Origin: JALZCH01 sp036387135
GTDB taxonomy: Bacteria; Acidobacteriota; Blastocatellia; Pyrinomonadales; Pyrinomonadaceae
NCBI GenBank assembly: GCA_036387135.1
Contig: DASVUH010000016.1
Location: forward strand, 62,001-126,000
DNA length: 64,000 nucleotides
Reading direction: 5' to 3'
Shown one piece after another: positions 54,262 to 61,362 of this stretch. The notes beneath the pieces were generated by a model. It saw only the letters and a program-made list of their open reading frames with translations. It was not told the DNA's origin and searched no databases. Position 1 is the first letter of the stretch. Each line of letters begins with the position of its first letter. The position numbers and the translations under genes were made by a program.

Positions 54262-54792
54262 TTAGTTAACGGTCGGAGCCGGTTGAGCTTCGCGTTGTTT
54301 TCGTCTTTGCTCAAACTGTTGTCTGCGCTGTTCAAACCGCTGTTTGCGCTCCGTTTCAAACTGTTGGAGCTGTGTTTTTTGCTCAGCCGTTAAAACATTA
54401 AGCATTTCAGCGCGCATTTGTTCGCGAGTTTCTTTGCGTTTTGCGCGCATTTGTTCGCGTTGAGCCGGATCGGGAGCTGTGCGGTTCTCGCGCATTTGCT
54501 CGCGCGCGGCTTTGTGGTTTTCGCGGTAGCGGTCGGCGATTTGTTTGAGCTGTTCTTTTTGTGCGTCGCTCAAATTAAGCCCGCCGAACATTCGCATTTC
54601 GCCGCCTCTGCCGTGTTTGCCGCCGCGTCTGAGACCGTCGCCGCGACGATGTTTCCATTGTTTGTCGGTTTTTTGTTCGGCTTGCGGTTGAGTTTGGGTT
54701 TCCTGAGCGTTAATCGTTGTTGCGCCGCCGGCTAAGAGAGCCAAACCGAGCGCCGCGCCGCCGAAGATGTTTTTGAAATTAGTGATTTTCAT
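54262..54792 (-). CDS. Periplasmic Spy/CpxP-like protein
   Basis: A 176-residue exported helical protein. Signal peptide about 1-29 (GLALLAGGATTINAQ). Two LTxxQ-like motifs: LNLSDAQKEQLKQIADRYRE (about 72-91) and VLTAEQKTQLQQFETE (about 138-153). It is otherwise rich in Arg, Gln and Glu with a His/Arg/Gly stretch (HRRGDGLRRGGKHGRGG) that could bind metal. The Spy/CpxP family consists of ATP-free periplasmic chaperones and stress sensors. It is the fourth gene of the sigma-led leftward group, 114 bases after the other Spy-like gene. Confidence 0.8.
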   Translation of the reverse strand: MKITNFKNIFGGAALGLALLAGGATTINAQETQTQPQAEQKTDKQWKHRRGDGLRRGGKHGRGGEMRMFGGLNLSDAQKEQLKQIADRYRENHKAAREQMRENRTAPDPAQREQMRAKRKETREQMRAEMLNVLTAEQKTQLQQFETERKQRFEQRRQQFEQRRKQREAQPAPTVN

Positions 54793-54906
54793 TCTTTTTA
54801 CCTTTCTTGAATTAACAGCATTTCAATGCGGGGAGCAAAGATTGAAAATGCTTTATTGATTAGACACGCCGACTTTAGATTTGGTCTAAGCCGGCGTGAA
54901 AAAAAA

Positions 54907-55296
54907 TTATTGAGTTTTTTTGTCGCGTTTTTCCTGACCGCGCATTTCACCTCTGAATTGTTGAAATTTCTGCCATTGTTCGGGCGTTAAAACGCGCTGA
55001 AGCCGGGCGTCAGCTTGAGCGCGAATCTCGCGCACGCGCGGCTCGCCTTCCTCGCGCAGATGCTGAAGCTGTTCGCGCGTTTCGTTAAAAATCTGCTGCG
55101 TTTCCGTTTTTTGCTGCTCGGTGAGTTCGAGCTGGTTGAAAATCCGCTCGAAACGCTCTCTTCTGGGCACGTTCGCCGCCGCGCCGTACCAAACGTGATA
55201 AGCGTTTAAAGCGAGCGCGCCTGCGAGAAAGCCGAGCAGAAAAACAGCGGTCGTTGCGGCGCGAATTTGCCAGACGTTTTTGGTTTCGGTGTTCAT
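54907..55296 (-). CDS. Membrane-anchored Spy/CpxP-like (heavy-metal-resistance-type) protein
   Basis: A 129-residue protein with one N-terminal membrane segment (about 10-31, IRAATTAVFLLGFLAGALALNAY). A periplasmic helical hairpin follows, with LELTEQQKTETQQIFNETREQL and VLTPEQWQKFQQFRGEM, the two LTxxQ-type motifs of the CpxP/Spy/CnrX superfamily. It lies 6 bases after the anti-sigma gene and is probably controlled with it. It may be a periplasmic stress sensor or a chaperone. Confidence 0.8.
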   Translation of the reverse strand: MNTETKNVWQIRAATTAVFLLGFLAGALALNAYHVWYGAAANVPRRERFERIFNQLELTEQQKTETQQIFNETREQLQHLREEGEPRVREIRAQADARLQRVLTPEQWQKFQQFRGEMRGQEKRDKKTQ

Positions 55297-55302
55297 AATC
55301 GC

Positions 55303-55782
55303 TTACTTTGAGTTGTTTTGCTCGTAAATAATTTGCATCGCCTGTGCCGTCGTCAGAGTTTGATTAAAATCGTTTCCCTGAAAAATAATTTGTTCGGTCG
55401 AAAAATCGTCGCTTGCTGCGGTCGCTTGAAGCGGCTGCTGCGGCGAAAAAATCGTTACCGCCATCAGTGTGATGACAACCAGCAAAATCGGAAAAACGAC
55501 CACGCTCGACGCTCTCCACCAGCGCCAGAACGCGGCAATCGGTTTCGCCACGATTTGTTTTTCGCGCAGCGCCGCCAAAACTCTGGTTTCAAAAAACGGC
55601 GGCGGTTCAAAAACTTCCGCCGCGCGGTTTTCAAGCAACGCGGACGACATCCGCGCTGCTTGAAAAGCCTTTTGACAGCGAGAGCAATCATCGGCGTGAG
55701 CGTTGATTTCGGCGATTTCCGCGCGGCTCAAATCTTTAAACGCCGTTTCGTTCAAAATTTTTGTGATGTGTTTGCTTTTCAT
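55303..55782 (-). CDS. Zinc-binding anti-sigma factor
   Basis: A 159-residue membrane anti-sigma factor. The cytoplasmic zinc motif H29-A-D-D-C33-S-R-C36 marks a ZAS domain, which holds the sigma factor. One membrane helix lies at about 90-112 (SSVVVFPILLVVITLMAVTIF), and the periplasmic tail is short. It overlaps the sigma gene stop by 4 bases, the standard sigma/anti-sigma layout. The inducing signal is likely envelope stress, sensed with the help of the Spy-like proteins downstream. Confidence 0.88.
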   Translation of the reverse strand: MKSKHITKILNETAFKDLSRAEIAEINAHADDCSRCQKAFQAARMSSALLENRAAEVFEPPPFFETRVLAALREKQIVAKPIAAFWRWWRASSVVVFPILLVVITLMAVTIFSPQQPLQATAASDDFSTEQIIFQGNDFNQTLTTAQAMQIIYEQNNSK

Positions 55783-56399
55783 TTCTTTACTTTCTCGGAA
55801 ACCGTTGTTTTGTTTAAAAGTTTTTCGACGCTTTCGCGCATCCGGCGGCGCGCTCTGAACGCCTGCACTTTTACTTTTGATTCGCTCCAGCCCGTCATTT
55901 CCGCGACTTCTTTGATCGAAGCTCCTTCGGTTTCCATCAAAATCAGAACCAAACGGTCGTCGGGCGGCAGCGTGTCCAAAACCCGGTTGACTAAATCGGC
56001 GGCGATTGCGCGTTCTTCCTCTGTGCTTTGTTTTTCCTCGGCGGCGAAAACCGCGCGGCTGTCGAGCCAGTTGATTTCCGAATCGTTTAAATCCGAAACC
56101 GTCAGCTCCAGTTTATTGCGCGCATTTCTGAGCAAATTCAAACAAGTCGTGGTCGTGATTCTCGTCAGCCAGCCTTCCAATGAGCCGCGTCCTTCGTAAT
56201 TTTTGAGCTGTAAGAACGCTTTTAAAAAAACTTCCTGCGCCGCTTCTTCGACCAGACTGCGCTGGCGAAAAAAGCGGCTCGCAAAGCTGAAAACGCGCGG
56301 GCTGTAGCGTCGCACGATTTCGGCAAACGCGGCTTCGTCCTGATCGGTGCTGCGCCGCGCCAATTCCAAATCGGATAACTCTTTGTATGAATTCAGCAA
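55779..56399 (-). CDS. ECF RNA polymerase sigma factor
   Basis: A 206-residue sigma-70-family factor. Region 2 (about 24-92) has VRRYSPRVFSFASRFF and VEEAAQEVFLKAFLQLKNY; region 4 (about 145-198) has LPPDDRLVLILMETEGASIKEVAEMTGWSESKVKVQAFRARRRMRES written in pieces here only for position. The start is TTG at 56399, with AAGGTG about 6 bases upstream. It heads a leftward group with the anti-sigma factor and two Spy-like genes. A candidate autoregulatory promoter (GTAAC-N18-GTCTAT) lies 54-82 bases upstream. Confidence 0.93.
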   Translation of the reverse strand: MLNSYKELSDLELARRSTDQDEAAFAEIVRRYSPRVFSFASRFFRQRSLVEEAAQEVFLKAFLQLKNYEGRGSLEGWLTRITTTTCLNLLRNARNKLELTVSDLNDSEINWLDSRAVFAAEEKQSTEEERAIAADLVNRVLDTLPPDDRLVLILMETEGASIKEVAEMTGWSESKVKVQAFRARRRMRESVEKLLNKTTVSEKVKK

Positions 56400-56452
56400 A
56401 AAACACCTTGTCTCCGACGATTTTTCAGCATCAAAACCGTGTTCTCAAACAG

Positions 56453-56481
56453 ATAGACAATCGTTCGGATGAAAAAGTTAC
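56453..56481 (-). promoter_or_regulatory. Candidate ECF promoter of the sigma operon
   Basis: On the minus strand GTAAC (56481-56477) is followed after 18 bases by GTCTAT (56458-56453). Spacing and sequence resemble SigE/RpoE-type promoters (AAC at -35, GTC at -10). The TTG start lies about 54 bases downstream. A matching element faces the other way at 56536. Confidence 0.6.
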
Positions 56482-56535
56482 AGATTTCTTAAAAACAGAT
56501 TTTGAAAATAAATGCGGAGAATTTCAATGTTTGAT

Positions 56536-56564
56536 GTAACCCGAAAGCAAAAAAAAGTGTCTAA
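56536..56564 (+). promoter_or_regulatory. Candidate ECF promoter of the RND efflux operon
   Basis: GTAAC (56536-56540), 18 bases, then GTCTAA (56559-56564) on the + strand. This is the same architecture as the element at 56453-56481 on the opposite strand. The MFP gene starts 133 bases after it. No gene lies in the 56400-56697 gap. Confidence 0.55.
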
Positions 56565-56697
56565 CAAACTTCCGATTAAAACGTATCATTGAGCGAATCG
56601 GTCTTAGAGCAAACATTTTCTGTTTTCATTTTAAGGTAATTCGGCAGTCAATTAAAAGAACAAGCGTTATCGGGAATAACTGGTAATATTAATATTT

Positions 56698-58044
56698 ATG
56701 CGTATTTTGAAATCCGCGCTGCGGGTTTATTCAGTTAAACTTTATCTGGCGTTATTTGCGCTCGTTTTGTTTTCCGCCGCCTGCGGCGGTTCGGCTTCAT
56801 CGAGAGCCGAAGAAGGTCAGGGAAATCGAAACCGCCAGGGACGCGCGGAAACGAATGAAGCTCCGATAAGAGTGTCAACTACAGTTGCCGTTTCGCGGCA
56901 AGTTCCTTCGTATATTCAGGCGACGGGCAGTCTGGTGGCGAGCGAAACTTCGGATGTTGCGCCGAAAGCCGCCGGAAAAGTCATCAATACCTACGTCAAC
57001 ATCGGTCAATTCGTCGCGCAGGGAGCGATTTTAGCCAAGCTCGACGACCGCGAAGCTCAATTGCGTTTGCGCGAAGCTCAAGCCGGCGTCGGACAAGCGC
57101 AAGCTTCAGTCCGGCAAGCCGAAGCGAGACTCGGTTTATTAAACGGCGGAAACTTTCAGGCTACGAGCATCCCGGAAGTTCGCGCCGCCGTTTCCAGTTT
57201 GGAACAGGCTCAAGCCGAGCTAAGACAAGCCGAAGCCAATGAACAGCGTTATCGGGATTTGGTGCAGACGGGCGATACTTCGATGCAGAATTACGAAAGC
57301 TATCGCACGCAGCGCGATACCGCCCGCGCCCGTGTTAACACCGCGCGACAGCAGCAGGAAGCCGCTCTTAACACCGCGCGCCAAAGCAACGAAGCGATTC
57401 GCAGCGCTCAAGCCGGAGTCGAAGCCGCCCGCGCGCAAGTCGCCACCGCGCAGCAAACAATTGCCGATACCGTAATTCGCTCGCCGTTTTCCGGTTTTGT
57501 CAGCAATCGAGCGGTTGCCGTCGGCGAATTCGTGACGACCGCGACGCCGATTATCACTTTGCTCAGAACAAATCCCTTGAAACTGCAAATGCAGGTCGGC
57601 GAGGCAGATGTGCCGCGAGTTTCAGCCGGAATGGGCGTCTCGCTCGAAGTCGAAGCGTTTAAAGATCGAAAATTTGCCGGAACGGTATCGGCGGTTAATC
57701 CGTCGGTTGATCCGAATTCGCGCTCGGCGATTGTCGAAGCATCGGTTCAAAACCCCGATAATGTTTTACGCGCCGGAATGTTTGCCAGCGCCCGCGTCGC
57801 AATGGCTGGCGGAAACACGGCGATTTTCGTCCCGCGCTCGGCAGTATATAACGACCAGAGCACGCAGTCTTATCGTGTGTTTGTGATTCAAGACAACATC
57901 GCCAAATTGCGCGTCGTTCAGCTCGGCACGGAAGAAAACGATACGATTCAGATTTTAAACGGCGTCAACGCCGACGAAGTTCTCGCGGTCAGCAATTTAA
58001 ATCAACTTTACGAAGGCGCTAAAGTGGAAATTCAAACCCAATAA
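56698..58044 (+). CDS. RND efflux periplasmic adaptor (MFP) subunit
   Basis: A 448-residue HlyD/AcrA-type adaptor, probably a lipoprotein: LFALVLFSAAC gives a lipobox-like site with Cys29. The lipoyl/barrel part starts with VAPKAAGKVINTYVNIGQFVAQGAILAKLDD split by a long helical hairpin (about 120-265, many QAEA/QARQ repeats). The beta-barrel and membrane-proximal parts follow (RSPFSGFVSNRAVAVGEFV to NADEVLAVSNLNQLYEG). It links the pump at 58063, 18 bases downstream, to the TolC-like channel. A possible ECF promoter is upstream. Substrate unknown. Confidence 0.92.
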   Translation: MRILKSALRVYSVKLYLALFALVLFSAACGGSASSRAEEGQGNRNRQGRAETNEAPIRVSTTVAVSRQVPSYIQATGSLVASETSDVAPKAAGKVINTYVNIGQFVAQGAILAKLDDREAQLRLREAQAGVGQAQASVRQAEARLGLLNGGNFQATSIPEVRAAVSSLEQAQAELRQAEANEQRYRDLVQTGDTSMQNYESYRTQRDTARARVNTARQQQEAALNTARQSNEAIRSAQAGVEAARAQVATAQQTIADTVIRSPFSGFVSNRAVAVGEFVTTATPIITLLRTNPLKLQMQVGEADVPRVSAGMGVSLEVEAFKDRKFAGTVSAVNPSVDPNSRSAIVEASVQNPDNVLRAGMFASARVAMAGGNTAIFVPRSAVYNDQSTQSYRVFVIQDNIAKLRVVQLGTEENDTIQILNGVNADEVLAVSNLNQLYEGAKVEIQTQ

Positions 58045-58062
58045 AGCGCGGAGAAGTGAGTT

Positions 58063-61000
58063 ATGCAGTGGTTAGCTGAAGTTTGTGTTCACCGTCCGGT
58101 GTTTGCGACTGTTATCGTTTTGCTGTTAACGGTTGTTGGAGGTTTTGCGTTTTTTACGCTCGGCGTTGACCGTTTTCCGAAAATTGATCTGCCGACGGTC
58201 TCTGTTTCAACCAGTAATCCGGGCGCGGCGCCGGAACAAATGGAAACCGAAGTCACCGATATTATCGAGGGCGCGGTAAACACCGTTCCGGGCATTGACG
58301 AAATGCGTTCCAATTCATCGTCGGGACGGTCGAACGTAACGCTGACTTTCAATCTCGAAAAAGACCCGGATCAGGCTTATCAGGAAATTCAGCAAAAACT
58401 GAGCGGCATCGTCAATCGTCTGCCCGAAACCGCCGATCCGCCGGTCGTTCGCAAAGCCGACCCCGATTCGCAGCCGGTTTTGATTTACGCCATCAGCGCG
58501 CCGCGAAATCTGGTTGAATTAACGAAAATCGTTCAAAACCAGATTCAGGAGCGAATCGAAAACGCAGAAGGCGTCGGCGAAGTCCAGATTTTCGGCGGAC
58601 GCCAGCGCGAAATAAAAATTTACATCAACCCCGACCGCCTGCGCGCCTACAATCTTTCGGTGACGCAGGTTTCCAACGCCGTGCGCGCGCAAAATCAGGA
58701 ATTGCCCGGCGGTTCGGTAAACGAAGGAGCGCGGACGCTGGGGTTGAGAACGCTCAGCAAAATTACCGATGTTAAGCAATTTAACGAAATTGTTATCACA
58801 ACCAGAAACGGTTTTCCGATCAAAGTCAGCGACATCGGGCGCGTCGAGGATGGCGGCGTCGAGCCGCAGACAGCCGCTTCGCTCAACGGCGTCCAATCGC
58901 TTTCGCTCGCCATTCGCAAACAATCCGGTTCAAACACGGTTGCGCTAATTGAAGGCGTCAAGCAAAGAATGGCGGAAATTCAGCCGACTTTGCCGCCGGA
59001 TTTGAAAGTCGCGGTTTCGCGCGACCAATCGGAATTTATCATCAACAGTCTGCACGCCATCGAAGAACATCTTGTTTTAGGCGGTTTGTTTGCGGCAATT
59101 ATCGTTTTCCTGTTTTTGTGGAATTTCCGTACGACGATTATCGCGGCGCTGGCGATTCCGGTTTCGATTACCGCGGCTTTCGCTTTGATTGCGGCTTTCG
59201 GTTATTCGCTCAATCAAATGACGATGCTCGCGCTGACTTTGATGGTCGGAATCGTGATTGACGATGCGATTGTGGTTTTGGAAAACATCTACCGCTTTGT
59301 CGAAGAAAAGGGAATGAATCCGTTTCAAGCGGCAATTGAAGGAACCAGAGAAATCGGTCTCGCTGTTCTGGCGACCACTTTGAGCTTGCTCGCCGTGTTT
59401 ATCCCGGTCGGTTTTATGAGCGGAATTGTCGGCAGGTTTATGTCGAGCTTCGGTTTGACGAGCGCGGCGGCAATCGCCGTTTCGCTGATTGTTTCATTTA
59501 CTTTAACGCCGATGCTCGCCGCGCGCTGGATTAAACACAAAAAGTCAGCGGAAAATTTAAATCCCGAAGACATAAATACTGAAAGTTTAGCCGACAACGA
59601 ACAACGAACGACGAGCGAAGGACACGATTCAAAACAATCGTGGTTTTACAGCAAAATTGACCGCGTTTATACGTGGTTGCTGCGGCTCTCGATGCGTTTT
59701 CGCTGGGCTGTCGTCGGTTTGTGCATCATCGCCGTCGCTTCGATTTATCCGCTCTACAAAATGGTCGGGATGAGCTTTTTGCCGGATGAAGACGAATCGG
59801 CTTTCAGCGTTAATTTGCGCGGTCCGCAAGGAACAAGCCTGGCGGCTACGCAAAGCATTCTCGAACGCATCGCGCGCGACCTCCGCGATCAGCTTCCCGG
59901 CGTACAAAACACTCTGGTGCAAGTCGGCGGTTTCGGCGGCGGCGCGACGAATACCGGCTCGGTTAACGTCAGCTTAAAGCCCGTCGCCGAACGCAAATTC
60001 TCGCAAGCCGAATTGATTAATCGAACGCGCGGAATCGTCAAGAAATATAATTCAAAAGATTACAGAGTTAATGCCTCAGGTTCGTCTTCAATCGGAAACA
60101 GTCTGGGCTTAGGGCGCGGCGGTTCGGGTATCGGATATTTTATCGCGGGACCGGATATGGACAAGCTCGACGAATATTCAAACCTGCTGGTCGAAAAGCT
60201 GCGCGGCGACGAAACCTTCCGCGACGCCGACCGCTCGCTCGAACTCGGCAGCCCCGAAATCCGCGTCCAGATTGATCGCGTCAAAGCCGCAGATCTGGGC
60301 GTCGAAGCGGGTGATGTCGCTCAAGCGGTCAATGTTCTTTCCGCCGGTCAGCGCGTAACCACCTTTAACGAAGGCTCAGACCAATTCGACGTTTTAATTC
60401 AGGCGGACGAACAATATCGCCGGACGCGCGACAGTTTACAGTATTTTACGGTCACTTCTTCAAAAGGCGGAACGGTCGGTCTGGAAAAGCTCGTCCGGTT
60501 GGAAGAGGGCTTGAGTCCGGCTTCGATTAACCGTTTGAACCGACAGCGACAGGTCACGATTTCAGCGAGCTTGCCGCCGAACGCTTCGGAAGCCGACGCG
60601 CTTGCAAAGCTTGAGCAGCACGCCGCATCGCTCAATATGCCGCTTGAATATCGAACCGGAGTGACCGGACAATCGAAAGAGCTACAGCGAGCTTACGAAT
60701 CTTTTATGCTCGCGTTTTTGCTCTCGTTCGTCTTTATGTATTTGATTTTGGCAGCGCAGTTTGAATCGTTCATTCACCCGATTACGATTTTGATTACTTT
60801 GCCGCTGTCGGTTCCGTTTGCGCTGCTTTCGACGCTCATCGCCGGACAAACTTTAAATATTTTCTCGGCTCTCGGAATCCTGCTGCTATTCGGAATCGTC
60901 AAGAAAAACGCGATTTTGCAGATAGACCATACAAACGGTTTGCGCGCTAAAGGAATGGAGCGTTACGACGCGATTATACAAGGCAACCGCGACCGTTTGC

Positions 61001-61362
61001 GACCGATTTTGATGACGACAATCGCGCTCGTCGCGGGAATGATTCCGCTGATTCTGGGAAGCGGCGCGGGCGCGGCGACAAATCGTTCAATCGGAATCCT
61101 TGTCGTCGGCGGTCAATCGCTTTGTTTGCTGCTGACTCTGCTTGCCGTTCCGGTGTTTTATTCGCTCTTTGACGATGCGATTGAATCATCAATTTGGGGA
61201 CGCATCGGCAATCGTTACGACAATTTCAAAAACAACAACGTGCGCCCGGTTTACGAGCGCGCCGCCGGCAGTTTTTCAGGCATTTTCAACCGGAATCGAA
61301 AGAAAAAAGCCGAATCCGGTTTGAATAAGGAAGGCTATGCAGATCAGACCTCAGGAGAATAA
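58063..61362 (+). CDS. RND efflux inner-membrane permease (HAE1-type, AcrB-like)
   Basis: A 1099-residue proton-driven pump of the hydrophobe/amphiphile efflux class. The first membrane helix and FPKIDLPTVSVSTSNPGAAPEQME are typical. TM2-6 lie at about 335-490, with the proton-relay GIVIDDAIVVLENIYR (two adjacent Asp). A cytoplasmic loop at about 495-540 carries an unusual low-complexity insertion with a heptamer array. The second half repeats the fold (TM8-12 about 875-1060, GILLLFGIVKKNAILQIDHTN). It follows the adaptor by 18 bases; its end overlaps the channel gene by 26 bases. Confidence 0.95.
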   Translation: MQWLAEVCVHRPVFATVIVLLLTVVGGFAFFTLGVDRFPKIDLPTVSVSTSNPGAAPEQMETEVTDIIEGAVNTVPGIDEMRSNSSSGRSNVTLTFNLEKDPDQAYQEIQQKLSGIVNRLPETADPPVVRKADPDSQPVLIYAISAPRNLVELTKIVQNQIQERIENAEGVGEVQIFGGRQREIKIYINPDRLRAYNLSVTQVSNAVRAQNQELPGGSVNEGARTLGLRTLSKITDVKQFNEIVITTRNGFPIKVSDIGRVEDGGVEPQTAASLNGVQSLSLAIRKQSGSNTVALIEGVKQRMAEIQPTLPPDLKVAVSRDQSEFIINSLHAIEEHLVLGGLFAAIIVFLFLWNFRTTIIAALAIPVSITAAFALIAAFGYSLNQMTMLALTLMVGIVIDDAIVVLENIYRFVEEKGMNPFQAAIEGTREIGLAVLATTLSLLAVFIPVGFMSGIVGRFMSSFGLTSAAAIAVSLIVSFTLTPMLAARWIKHKKSAENLNPEDINTESLADNEQRTTSEGHDSKQSWFYSKIDRVYTWLLRLSMRFRWAVVGLCIIAVASIYPLYKMVGMSFLPDEDESAFSVNLRGPQGTSLAATQSILERIARDLRDQLPGVQNTLVQVGGFGGGATNTGSVNVSLKPVAERKFSQAELINRTRGIVKKYNSKDYRVNASGSSSIGNSLGLGRGGSGIGYFIAGPDMDKLDEYSNLLVEKLRGDETFRDADRSLELGSPEIRVQIDRVKAADLGVEAGDVAQAVNVLSAGQRVTTFNEGSDQFDVLIQADEQYRRTRDSLQYFTVTSSKGGTVGLEKLVRLEEGLSPASINRLNRQRQVTISASLPPNASEADALAKLEQHAASLNMPLEYRTGVTGQSKELQRAYESFMLAFLLSFVFMYLILAAQFESFIHPITILITLPLSVPFALLSTLIAGQTLNIFSALGILLLFGIVKKNAILQIDHTNGLRAKGMERYDAIIQGNRDRLRPILMTTIALVAGMIPLILGSGAGAATNRSIGILVVGGQSLCLLLTLLAVPVFYSLFDDAIESSIWGRIGNRYDNFKNNNVRPVYERAAGSFSGIFNRNRKKKAESGLNKEGYADQTSGE
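59593..59620 (+). repeat. In-frame heptanucleotide array inside the efflux pump gene
   Basis: GACAACG, AACAACG, AACGACG, AGCGAAG: four heptamers coding for DNEQRTTSEG at residues about 511-520, in the cytoplasmic loop between TM6 and TM7. It shares AACAACGAACGACGA with the minus strand of the repeat at 36650-36700. Confidence 0.75.

Noticed and set aside
54865..54898. CACGCCG/CGGCGTG hairpin between the two Spy-like genes
   Set aside because: As a terminator it is weak: for the minus strand the T run precedes rather than follows the stem. Kept out of the feature list.
55318..56199. Long open frame (293 codons) on the + strand opposite the sigma and anti-sigma genes
   Set aside because: It is antisense to two clear genes, Arg/Phe/Ser-rich, with no domain or ribosome site.
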